From NCBI RefSeq assembly GCF_030149425.1, contig NZ_JASBRQ010000003.1:1-39060 (forward strand): a stretch of DNA of 39,060 bases, in the 5' to 3' direction. The translations under genes were made by a program, and so were the position numbers. The DNA comes from Maricaulis sp. (GTDB taxonomy: Bacteria; Pseudomonadota; Alphaproteobacteria; Caulobacterales; Maricaulaceae). The notes under the pieces were generated by a model. The model ran no database searches. It was not told the DNA's origin and saw only the letters and a list, made by a program, of their open reading frames with translations. Positions 32,040-38,682 of this stretch are shown piece by piece. Positions within the stretch are counted from its first letter, which is position 1. Every line of letters starts with the position of its first letter.

Positions 32040-32084
32040 GCATTTTCGAACCGCAAAACCGGTACCCACTTTTGCTGAAAATGC
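32040..32084. repeat. Rhizobiales-type palindromic element upstream of purB
   Basis: Nested palindrome: outer arms GCATTTTC (32040-32047) and GAAAATGC (32077-32084), inner arms GCAAAA (32053-32058) and TTTTGC (near 32070-32075), centre CCGGTACCCA. It matches by recollection a widespread Rhizobiales intergenic palindrome that reads GCATTTTC, GCAAAACCGG, CCACTTTTGC. Its end lies 22 bases upstream of the purB start. The 345-base stretch from 31761 to 32106 holds only this, the hairpin at 32002 and repeat copy 2; no gene is seen. Confidence 0.65.
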
Positions 32085-32106
32085 TCAGAACGCCCGGAGT
32101 GCGCGC

Positions 32107-33405
32107 ATGATTCCCCGCTATACCCGTCCTGAAATGGCTGCGATCTGGTCGGATCAGAACAAGTACAAGATCTGGTATCTGATCGAGGCGCACGCGACGG
32201 AAAAGCTGGCGGAGCTCGGCGTGGTGCCGCAATCGGTGGTCGATGCGGTCTGGAAGGCCAAGGATGTCGAGTTTGATGTCGACCGGATCAATGAGATCGA
32301 GGCCGAGGTCAAACATGACGTCATCGCTTTCCTGACCCACCTGGCCGAGCATGTCGGTGAGGAAAGCCGCTTCGTACACCAGGGCCTGACCTCGTCGGAC
32401 GTGCTCGATACCTGCCTTGCTGTACAGATGAAACAGTCCGCCGATCTGCTCCTGGTCGCCATGGACCGGGTGCTGGCAGCGCTGAAGGCGCGCGCGGAAG
32501 AGCATAAATTCACCGTCTGCATCGGCCGCTCGCACGGCATCCATGCCGAGCCGACGACAATGGGGCTGAAGTTCGCGCGCTTCTATGCCGAGTTCAAACG
32601 CAATCGCGACCGACTGGTCGCCGCGCGGGACGAGATCGCGACCTGCGCCATTTCCGGCGCCATCGGCACCTTCGCCAATGTCGATCCGTCGGTGGAAGAA
32701 CATGTCGCCGAGCAGATGGGCCTGAGCGTCGAGCCGGTGTCGACCCAGGTCATTCCGCGCGACCGCCACGCCAATTATTTCGCCGTGCTCGGCCTGATCG
32801 CCTCGGCGATCGAGAATATCGCCGTGGAAGTGCGCCATTTGCAGCGCTCGGAAGTGCGTGAGGCCCAGGAGTATTTCTCCAAGGGTCAGAAAGGCTCCTC
32901 CGCCATGCCGCACAAGCGCAATCCGATCCTGACCGAGAACCTGACCGGCCAGGCCCGCCTGGTGCGCTCCGCCGTGGTGCCGGCGATGGAGAATGTGGCG
33001 CTCTGGCATGAGCGGGACATCTCCCACTCCTCCGTCGAGCGCGGCATCGGCCCGGACGCCAATGTCCACCTCGACTTCGCCCTGCACCGCACCGCCGGCA
33101 TGATCGAGAAGCTGATCGTGCACGAGGACCGCTGCCGCGAAAACCTGGAAGCCTATGGCGGCATCCACAATTCCCAGCGCGTCCTCCTCGCCCTCACCCA
33201 GGCCGGCGCCAGCCGCGAGGACAGCTACCGCCTGGTCCAGCGCAATGGCATGAAAACCTGGGATGAAGGCGGCAAGCTGGTCGACCATCTCAAGGCCGAT
33301 GACGGCGTCACCGCCCTGCTCTCGGACGAGCAGATCGAAGCCTGTTTCGACGAGGCCTATCACCTGAAACATGTCGACACGATTTTTGCGCGGGTATTTG
33401 GGTGA
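32107..33405 (+). CDS. purB: Adenylosuccinate lyase
   Basis: A 432-residue homotetrameric enzyme of purine synthesis that removes fumarate from SAICAR and from adenylosuccinate. Key motifs are FVHQGLTSSDVLDTCLAVQM (substrate site), IGRSHGIHAEPTTMG with the general-acid His, and the flexible signature loop KGSSAMPHKRNPILTENLTG with the catalytic Ser. The length and the bacterial short form (without an N-terminal extension) fit. ATG at 32107 follows CGGAG. It lies in the same orientation as the later pur genes but is separated from them by three plus-strand genes and one minus-strand gene. Confidence 0.96.
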   Translation: MIPRYTRPEMAAIWSDQNKYKIWYLIEAHATEKLAELGVVPQSVVDAVWKAKDVEFDVDRINEIEAEVKHDVIAFLTHLAEHVGEESRFVHQGLTSSDVLDTCLAVQMKQSADLLLVAMDRVLAALKARAEEHKFTVCIGRSHGIHAEPTTMGLKFARFYAEFKRNRDRLVAARDEIATCAISGAIGTFANVDPSVEEHVAEQMGLSVEPVSTQVIPRDRHANYFAVLGLIASAIENIAVEVRHLQRSEVREAQEYFSKGQKGSSAMPHKRNPILTENLTGQARLVRSAVVPAMENVALWHERDISHSSVERGIGPDANVHLDFALHRTAGMIEKLIVHEDRCRENLEAYGGIHNSQRVLLALTQAGASREDSYRLVQRNGMKTWDEGGKLVDHLKADDGVTALLSDEQIEACFDEAYHLKHVDTIFARVFG

Positions 33406-33443
33406 CGTGCCACCTTTCATTGCTTTTTAAGGATAGGCCATTA

Positions 33444-33470
33444 CCCTCTTCCTGACGAAAGTCAGGACCC
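33444..33470 (-). repeat. REP-like hairpin A (inverted copy, before GIY-YIG gene)
   Basis: TCCTGAC-GAAA-GTCAGGA (33450-33467) is a perfect 7-base-pair stem with a GAAA loop. Read on the minus strand the unit is GGGTCCTGACTTTCGTCAGG followed by AAGAGGGT. It matches copy B over 27 bases with one mismatch, in opposite orientation. It ends directly before the GIY-YIG start codon, and its AGGA serves as the only ribosome site near. Confidence 0.85.
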
Positions 33471-33764
33471 ATGGCGCAACAGCCTTGCACCTACATCATG
33501 GCCAGCATGAAGCGCGGCACGCTCTATATCGGCGTGACGCGGGACATTGCCATGAGGTGCTGGATGCACCGCGAGGGTAAGGGCTCAAAGTTCTGCGCCC
33601 GGTACAGGGTAAAGCGGCTCGTTCATCTTGAGTTCTTCGACCTGATGGCCGAGGCGATAGCGCGTGAGAAGCAACTGAAAAATTGGCGCCGTCAGTGGAA
33701 GATTGAGCTGATCGAGCGCGACAACCCGGATTGGAGTGATCTGTTCCTGCGGTTGAACCAATGA
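33471..33764 (+). CDS. Stand-alone GIY-YIG nuclease (URI-domain type)
   Basis: A 97-residue protein that is just one GIY-YIG domain: TYIMAS (7-12) and LYIGVTRDIAMR (18-29) form the GIY-YIG motif with Arg29 as the conserved catalytic Arg, His33 follows in WMHREGKG, and Glu66 in EAIAREKQLKNWRRQWK is the metal-binding Glu. It is of the type found as many single-domain copies in alphaproteobacterial genomes, and is related to UvrC N-terminal and homing nuclease domains. Such proteins cut DNA; the target is unknown. ATG at 33471 directly follows hairpin A, and hairpin B begins 16 bases after the stop. Its amino-acid use is Arg/Lys-rich, as usual for these. Confidence 0.88.
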   Translation: MAQQPCTYIMASMKRGTLYIGVTRDIAMRCWMHREGKGSKFCARYRVKRLVHLEFFDLMAEAIAREKQLKNWRRQWKIELIERDNPDWSDLFLRLNQ

Positions 33765-33779
33765 TCATTGCCTCATCTT

Positions 33780-33806
33780 GGGTCCTGACTTTCGTCAGGA
33801 TGAGGG
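33780..33806 (+). repeat. REP-like hairpin B (after GIY-YIG gene)
   Basis: TCCTGAC-TTTC-GTCAGGA (33783-33800), flanked by GGG and TGAGGGT. It is the inverted partner of copy A and matches copy C in the same orientation. With A it brackets the GIY-YIG gene. It lies 31 bases before the start of the next gene. Confidence 0.85.
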
Positions 33807-33837
33807 TTTTAATGCGATCAACCAGACCGAGGATTTC

Positions 33838-34392
33838 ATGGCCAAGCTTCACGACACGATCGACGATCGCATCCGCAAATTCATCGAGGCGCAGAAGATG
33901 TTCTTCGTCGCCACTGCGCCGGCGGGGAGCGCGGGTCATGTGAACATGTCGCCCAAGGGCTATGACAGTTTCCGTATCCTCGGACCGAATGAAGTCGCCT
34001 ATCTCGACCTCGGCGGGTCCGGCATCGAAACCCTCGCCCATGTGCGCGAAAACGGACGTATCACCTTCATGTTCTGCGCCTATGAAGGCGCGGCGAACAT
34101 CCTGCGCCTGTACGGCCAGGGCGAAGCGGTGACCTTCGACGAGCCGGGTTTTGAGGAGAAGCTCGCCCTCTTCCCGCAATTCCCGCATGCCCGGGCCATC
34201 ATCACCGCCAAGATCGACCGCATCCAGGACAGTTGCGGCTGGGGCGTGCCGTTTTACGAGTACAAGGGCGAGCGCGACCAGCTGGTGCGTACCAATGCCA
34301 ACCGGTCGAAGGAGGAGTGGCGCGAGAAACGCTATAAATCCAACGCGGTGTCGATCGATGGTCTCGATGGACTGGTCAAGCCGAACGTTTAA
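33838..34392 (+). CDS. Pyridoxamine 5'-phosphate oxidase family protein
   Basis: A 184-residue FMN-binding split-barrel protein. MAKLHDTIDDRIRKFIEAQK leads into FFVATAPAGSAGHVNMSPKG, then VAYLDLGGSGIETLAHVREN and GRITFMFCAYEGAANILRLY, which match the flavin-binding barrel of the PPOX-like group. Most such proteins are not pyridoxine synthesis enzymes but small flavin or F420 reductases. The C-terminus (YKSNAVSIDGLDGLVKPNV) is typical. GAGGATTTC precedes ATG 33838 as ribosome site. No cofactor specificity can be told. Confidence 0.85.
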   Translation: MAKLHDTIDDRIRKFIEAQKMFFVATAPAGSAGHVNMSPKGYDSFRILGPNEVAYLDLGGSGIETLAHVRENGRITFMFCAYEGAANILRLYGQGEAVTFDEPGFEEKLALFPQFPHARAIITAKIDRIQDSCGWGVPFYEYKGERDQLVRTNANRSKEEWREKRYKSNAVSIDGLDGLVKPNV

Positions 34393-34401
34393 ACGCCCTC
34401 A

Positions 34402-34420
34402 TCCCGGGCCTGCCCCGGGA
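34402..34420. repeat. Intergenic hairpin after the PPOX-family gene
   Basis: TCCCGGG-CCTGC-CCCGGGA, a perfect 7-base-pair stem with five-base loop, 10 bases after the stop codon. No T-run follows. It is in the style of the common alphaproteobacterial TCCCGGG spacer palindrome and of the insert in repeat copy 2 at 31872. Confidence 0.6.
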
Positions 34421-34527
34421 CCCCGGCGCGGCAATGCACCGGCTCTGACGCAAGCGTGATCACACGAGGCGGGAAATCCCAGAACGCCTGCACTATATCT
34501 GGGTAATCTGTTCCACCTCGCGCATCG

Positions 34528-34557
34528 AGGTCCTGACTTTCGTCAGAATGAGGTTTT
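34528..34557 (+). repeat. REP-like hairpin C (before thioredoxin-fold gene)
   Basis: GGTCCTGAC-TTTC-GTCAGAA followed by TGAGGTTTT, same orientation as copy B; one stem base has changed (AA for GA), giving one mismatch. Its GAGG acts as the ribosome site for the gene starting at 34559. Confidence 0.8.
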
Positions 34558-34558
34558 C

Positions 34559-34999
34559 ATGCGTACTGTTCTGATTGTAGCCGCCCTGCTCGGGGCTTTC
34601 CTGGGGCCCAACTTCTTCCGCGCCAGCTGGGATGCCCCGGCCGAGGCGGCGGTGAGCGAAGAACGCCCGCGCCTGGTCGCCGCCATGTTCCGCTCGTCCT
34701 GGTGCGGCGCCTGCCGCATCCTGGAACCGCGCGTCGATGATGTGCGCGAAAACTATACCGACGCGCGGATGGAATTCATCCGCTTCGACTTCACCCTGGG
34801 CCGCCGCGGCGGGCTGCGGGAAAAAGCAGAAGAGGCCGGCATTGCCGACCTCTATGACCAGCTCGAAGGCCGGACCGGGTTTCTCGTCCTCATGGACCGC
34901 GAAAGCGGCCAGGTGTTCGAGATCATCACCACCGATTACGACCGCGACAACATCGCCGCGGCCTTTGATCGCTGGCTGCAGGTGACCGCGGGCTACTAG
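34559..34999 (+). CDS. Thioredoxin-fold secreted protein
   Basis: A 146-residue protein with an N-terminal signal or anchor (MRTVLIVAALLGAFLGPNFF) and a thioredoxin-like domain. LVAAMFRSSWCGACRILEPR has the redox pair C49 and C52 in WCGAC, typical of extracytoplasmic thiol-disulfide proteins, and GRTGFLVLMDRESGQVFEII is the central strand. The cis-Pro normally found before this strand is not obvious (position filled by GRTGF), so the activity may be altered. ATG at 34559 directly follows hairpin C. The last four bases overlap the stop of the opposing DUF1476 gene. Confidence 0.82.
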   Translation: MRTVLIVAALLGAFLGPNFFRASWDAPAEAAVSEERPRLVAAMFRSSWCGACRILEPRVDDVRENYTDARMEFIRFDFTLGRRGGLREKAEEAGIADLYDQLEGRTGFLVLMDRESGQVFEIITTDYDRDNIAAAFDRWLQVTAGY

Positions 35000-35319
35000 C
35001 CCTCAGCGACGATCTGCTCGCGCGCCTGGATGAGGAAATCATCCATCTGCTTGCGGATGATGTGGTCTGAGACGTCGACCGATTTGGCGTCGAGATCGCC
35101 GCGGATCTTGCGGAACACATCCTCATGGCCGGCTTCTTCGAAGTCCGCCATGACCACTTCCTTGGCATAGGCCTCGGCAGCATCACCCTCGATGCCCATT
35201 TCGCCGGCAGCCCACAGGCCCAGAAGCTTGTTGCGGCGGGCGACCGCCTTGAATTCCACTTCCTGATCGTGAGCGTACTTGCTTTCGAAGGCGTTTTCGC
35301 GATCGTCCATTCCAGACAT
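34996..35319 (-). CDS. DUF1476 domain protein
   Basis: A 107-residue acidic helical protein beginning MSGMDDRENAFESKYAHDQE and continuing KLLGLWAAGEMGIEGDAAEA, then YAKEVVMADFEEAGHEDVFR and KIRGDLDAKSVDVSDHIIRK. This is the DUF1476 pattern, an alphaproteobacterial family homologous to the zeta subunit that inhibits F1-ATPase in Paracoccus; whether this member inhibits ATPase is not known. ATG at 35319 follows GGGAG. It opposes the thioredoxin-fold gene and is divergent from purC, with 222 bases between starts. Confidence 0.9.
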   Translation of the reverse strand: MSGMDDRENAFESKYAHDQEVEFKAVARRNKLLGLWAAGEMGIEGDAAEAYAKEVVMADFEEAGHEDVFRKIRGDLDAKSVDVSDHIIRKQMDDFLIQAREQIVAEG

Positions 35320-35541
35320 TGAGGGTCTCCCTGACGGATAAGTGTTTCCTGTTTCCGTATCCCGCCACCCTAGCGAAATCAATCGCTCATGGGCAGGCTG
35401 ACAGCTTGCCGCAGCATGCCATTGCGATTACCCCGCTTCGCGGCTAGTTTCCGGCCTCGACGCGCGGCCTGCTCGATGAGTCGGCCGCGCGAAGCGTTTT
35501 TCGCTCCGGCATGCTGCCGGACCCCCGCAGGAGCGTCGCGC

Positions 35542-36306
35542 ATGTCCCGCCGCAAGAAAATCTACGAAGGCAAGGCCAAGATCCTCTATGAGGGCCCCGA
35601 GCCGGGTACGCTCGTCCAGTATTTCAAGGACGACGCCACCGCCTTTAATGGTGAAAAACACGCCACCCTTGAAGGCAAGGGCGTGCTCAATAATCGCATC
35701 TCCGAGCACATCATGCTCGGACTGCAGCGCATCGGCATTCCGACGCACTTCATCAAACGCCTCAATATGCGCGAGCAATTGATCCGCCAGTGCGAGATCA
35801 TTCCGCTCGAGATCGTGGTGCGCAATGTCGCTGCCGGTTCGATCTCCAAGCGCCTGGGCATTGAAGAAGGCCAGGCCCTGCCGCGCCCGATCGTCGAGTA
35901 CTACTTCAAGAAAGACGAGCTCGGCGATCCGATGATCTCCGAAGAGCATATCAATGCCTTCGGCTGGGCCGCGCCGCACGAGATGGATGAAATGGTCACC
36001 TGCGCCCTGCGCGTGAATGACTTCCTGTCCGGCCTGTTCACCGGCGCCGGCATCCGTCTGATCGATTTCAAGCTGGAATTCGGCCGCGTCTTCGACGGCG
36101 AGATGCAGCGTGTCATCCTGGCTGACGAGATCAGCCCGGACAGCTGCCGCCTGTGGGACATGGAGAGCAATGAAAAGCTCGACAAGGACCGTTTCCGCCG
36201 CGATCTGGGCAATGTCACCGAGGCCTATGCCGAAGTTGCCCGCCGCCTGGGCATTATGCGCCAGAACAATGTTGTAGCCGTTGCCAATGATGAGGGTTCC
36301 TCGTGA
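35542..36306 (+). CDS. purC: SAICAR synthetase (phosphoribosylaminoimidazole-succinocarboxamide synthase)
   Basis: A 254-residue ATP-dependent ligase joining aspartate to CAIR, the eighth step of purine synthesis. [20 protein letters not shown] begins as expected; the typical motifs are [48 protein letters not shown] with the metal-binding Asp/Glu, and [18 protein letters not shown] at 35542 follows CAGGAG. purS begins within its stop codon. The 222 bases upstream have no gene; the start of this leader is short and holds no recognisable riboswitch. Confidence 0.95.
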   Translation: MSRRKKIYEGKAKILYEGPEPGTLVQYFKDDATAFNGEKHATLEGKGVLNNRISEHIMLGLQRIGIPTHFIKRLNMREQLIRQCEIIPLEIVVRNVAAGSISKRLGIEEGQALPRPIVEYYFKKDELGDPMISEEHINAFGWAAPHEMDEMVTCALRVNDFLSGLFTGAGIRLIDFKLEFGRVFDGEMQRVILADEISPDSCRLWDMESNEKLDKDRFRRDLGNVTEAYAEVARRLGIMRQNNVVAVANDEGSS

Positions 36307-36542
36307 AAGCCAAGATCCACGTTTATCTCAAACCCGGTGTGCTCGACCCGCAGGGCGCCGCCGTGGCCGGCGCGCTTCACACCATGGGCTATGACGAAGT
36401 CACCGCCGCGCGCCAGGGCAAGCTGATCGAGCTTGACCTCAGCGGCGAAGACAGCGATGCCGCCAAGGCCCGCGTCGACGAGATGTGCCAGAAGCTGCTC
36501 GCCAACCCGGTGATCGAGAGCTACTCGATCAAGATGGCTTAA
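36303..36542 (+). CDS. purS: FGAM synthase subunit PurS
   Basis: A 79-residue small subunit that, with PurQ and the small-type PurL, forms FGAR amidotransferase. [20 protein letters not shown] and [20 protein letters not shown] are typical, ending in SYSIKMA. The start is GTG at 36303, overlapping the purC stop by four bases (GTGA), which suggests coupling. The next gene (DUF4253) begins 14 bases after its stop. Confidence 0.95.
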   Translation: MKAKIHVYLKPGVLDPQGAAVAGALHTMGYDEVTAARQGKLIELDLSGEDSDAAKARVDEMCQKLLANPVIESYSIKMA

Positions 36543-36556
36543 GGGCCCAGCGCGGC

Positions 36557-37345
36557 ATGAGTGTGGTCGATTTCTTCCGGCGTCTCCTGGGCCAAGCCCC
36601 GGATCATGACACCGGAAGCGGCCGCGCCGCGTTAAACGCCCAGCTCAACGACACCTTCCCCTATGAAGTCGTCGCCGTTCCGGCCCACCGGGCGGTGAAG
36701 GCGCAGGCCAAGCTCAATGCCCAGCCAGGCCAGTCGGCGGTGATTGCCGGCGATGCCGAGCAATTCTATCGCCTGATCGAAGTCTTCGGCGAAGGCTTCG
36801 AAGACATGCGGGCGCAAGAGCCCGCCGCGCTGATCGCTGCGGCCGACGGGATCAATCCGGCCAAGGACGTCTTCGCCAGGGCCAGCGGTTATGAGGAAGG
36901 CGACTATTCTGCCCTTCTCGAGGAGCTGCGCGATGACTGGCCCGAGGGCGATATCGGCAACCGGGTCGGCCCGCTTATCCTCTACAACCCGTCGAATAAT
37001 CGCCTGCTTGAGCAGGTCTATATCGTCATTATTCCCGTCGATGATGTCATCGACGTCCCGGCACATCTGTTCTGGGGCGGCTGGAATGACAATCACGAAT
37101 CGCCGGCCCACATCGCCGTGCTGCGCGACTGGCGCGAGCGCTATGGCGCCGAGCTGGTGGTCATGGGACCGGACATTATCGAGCTGAAAGTCGCCCGCCG
37201 GCCGCAGACCCAAGACGAAGCCCTGGCGCTTGCCCGGGCCCAGCTGGCTTACTGTCCGGACATTGTCCTGCAGGGCGTCGGCTCAATTGATGCACTCGCC
37301 GCCACGCTGATGCAGAGTGACTGGTGGTATTTTTGGTGGGATTGA
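36557..37345 (+). CDS. DUF4253 domain protein inserted in the purine operon
   Basis: A 262-residue soluble protein. The N-terminal half is variable ([18 protein letters not shown]). The C-terminal half has the DUF4253 pattern: [20 protein letters not shown], then [20 protein letters not shown] and [20 protein letters not shown], ending in [12 protein letters not shown] and the hallmark WWYFWWD. Function is unknown. It lies between purS and purQ with 14 and 47 bases around it, so it is probably co-transcribed. ATG at 36557 is the first Met after the purS stop and fits the family start. It has no role known in purine synthesis. Confidence 0.82.
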   Translation: MSVVDFFRRLLGQAPDHDTGSGRAALNAQLNDTFPYEVVAVPAHRAVKAQAKLNAQPGQSAVIAGDAEQFYRLIEVFGEGFEDMRAQEPAALIAAADGINPAKDVFARASGYEEGDYSALLEELRDDWPEGDIGNRVGPLILYNPSNNRLLEQVYIVIIPVDDVIDVPAHLFWGGWNDNHESPAHIAVLRDWRERYGAELVVMGPDIIELKVARRPQTQDEALALARAQLAYCPDIVLQGVGSIDALAATLMQSDWWYFWWD

Positions 37346-37392
37346 GGCATGACCTCGCCATACCGCCCCAAACAAAAGGCCCAGACTGTCAG

Positions 37393-38055
37393 ATGAAATC
37401 CGCCGTCATCGTCTTCCCTGGTTCCAATTGCGACCGCGACGCCCATGACGCCATTGCGCGCGTCACCGGCGAGGCTCCGGCCATGGTCTGGCACCAGGAA
37501 ACCGAACTGCCCGCTGGTACCGAGTTTCTCATGGTTCCCGGCGGTTTCTCCTATGGCGACTATCTGCGCTGCGGCGCCATGGCGTCTCGCTCCAACATCA
37601 TGCCGGCGATCATCGCCCATGCGACGAGCGGTGCGCCGGTGCTGGGCGTCTGCAATGGCTTCCAGATCCTCACCGAGAGCGGCCTCCTGCCGGGCTCGCT
37701 GATGCGCAATGCCGGCCTCTCCTTTGTCTGTGAGAAAGCCCCCCTGAGCGTGGCCAATGGCAATACGCGTTTCACCTCGCGCTATGACAGCGAGTCCGAA
37801 CTGATCATCCCGATCGCGCACCATGACGGCAATTACTTCGCCGATGACGAAACCCTCGACCGCATTGAGGGCGACGGCCAGGTCGTGTTCCGCTATGGCA
37901 ACAACCCCAATGGCTCCGCCCGCGACATTGCCGGCATCGTCAATGCCAAGGGCAATGTCCTCGGCATGATGCCCCACCCGGAACGCGCCGTTGACGCCAA
38001 GCATGGCGGCACGGATGGACTGGCGCTGTTTGAGAGCCTGCTGGGGAGTGCTTAG
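37393..38055 (+). CDS. purQ: FGAM synthase glutaminase subunit PurQ
   Basis: A 220-residue class I glutamine amidotransferase. It has the catalytic Cys in [19 protein letters not shown], the oxyanion loop [16 protein letters not shown], and the catalytic His/Glu in [10 protein letters not shown]. It delivers ammonia to PurL for conversion of FGAR to [22 protein letters not shown] is the typical start. The next gene (SUKH-like) begins five bases after its stop. Confidence 0.96.
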   Translation: MKSAVIVFPGSNCDRDAHDAIARVTGEAPAMVWHQETELPAGTEFLMVPGGFSYGDYLRCGAMASRSNIMPAIIAHATSGAPVLGVCNGFQILTESGLLPGSLMRNAGLSFVCEKAPLSVANGNTRFTSRYDSESELIIPIAHHDGNYFADDETLDRIEGDGQVVFRYGNNPNGSARDIAGIVNAKGNVLGMMPHPERAVDAKHGGTDGLALFESLLGSA

Positions 38056-38060
38056 CGCGC

Positions 38061-38678
38061 ATGCCGGACGCTCTAGATATACTCCTAGAGCGCTCAAGCG
38101 AGGCCATCGGGCGTCCAATCGGAAAGCTGGGTGACTTAGCTGAGCGGTTAGAACCCATCCGCCCCCTTTTGGAGCGGCGTAATGGCTTCTGGGCCGGTTT
38201 AAGTGCCTTGTACATCTTGCCGTTTGACCATCTCGAGAAGCCGAACCTTGAACTCACGGATGCAATCGTTGAGTACGCCGGGCGCTATGAGGCTCTCCGA
38301 CAAGGAACGATTTTCGGTTTCGATCTCTACGGTATGCCTTTTTTGTTCAATGAAAGCGGTTTTGGACACCTCAATTACGAAACCGGCGAGGTCGACGCGA
38401 TGGGCTCCTCGGTCAACGAGTGGGCGCAGGCCCTCGTTGGAGACTTTGGCCGGTTCACGGCTTGGCCGGTCGCAGAGGCTTGGCAAGAGGCCAATGGTCC
38501 AATTCCGAAAGACGCCCGCCTATATCCAGTTCGCCCCTTCATAATGGGTGGCGAGTACGACATATCAAATCTGCGCCCGTGCAAGATTGAGGACGGCTTC
38601 GGCGCCGCCTCTCAGATTTATCAACAAACCAAGGACCTGCCGGAAGGCGCTCAGGTTCGCATCGTGGTATCGGACTGA
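38061..38678 (+). CDS. SUKH / SMI1-KNR4-like protein (immunity-type fold), inside the purine operon
   Basis: A 205-residue soluble protein. Its middle and end follow the SMI1/KNR4 (SUKH) pattern: [20 protein letters not shown], then [20 protein letters not shown], a [20 protein letters not shown] stretch, and [18 protein letters not shown] followed by [13 protein letters not shown]. Many SUKH proteins protect against polymorphic or contact-dependent toxins; the exact role here is unknown. It starts five bases after the purQ stop and ends four bases before purL, so it is tightly embedded. By eye its codon use is less GC-rich than neighbouring pur genes. No toxin gene lies in the window. Confidence 0.75.
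   Translation: MPDALDILLERSSEAIGRPIGKLGDLAERLEPIRPLLERRNGFWAGLSALYILPFDHLEKPNLELTDAIVEYAGRYEALRQGTIFGFDLYGMPFLFNESGFGHLNYETGEVDAMGSSVNEWAQALVGDFGRFTAWPVAEAWQEANGPIPKDARLYPVRPFIMGGEYDISNLRPCKIEDGFGAASQIYQQTKDLPEGAQVRIVVSD
38069..38092 (+). promoter_or_regulatory. Hairpin within the first codons of the SUKH-like gene
   Basis: CGCTCTAG (38069-38076) and CTAGAGCG (38085-38092) pair perfectly across an eight-base loop, eight bases after the ATG. Such a stem next to a start codon could limit translation of the inserted gene relative to purQ and purL. Purely structural inference. Confidence 0.4.
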
Positions 38679-38682
38679 ACCC

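Noticed and set aside
32011-33420. Open frame of 469 codons opposite purB
   Set aside because: Shadow of purB; no recognisable motif and it crosses the palindromes upstream.
33444-33806. Insertion sequence with terminal inverted repeats
   Set aside because: No transposase; the inverted repeats are themselves hairpins and no target-site duplication is evident, so REP-like elements fit better.
34402-34420. Rho-independent terminator after the PPOX-family gene
   Set aside because: The stem is good but is followed by CCCCGG and not by T, so it is listed as a repeat.
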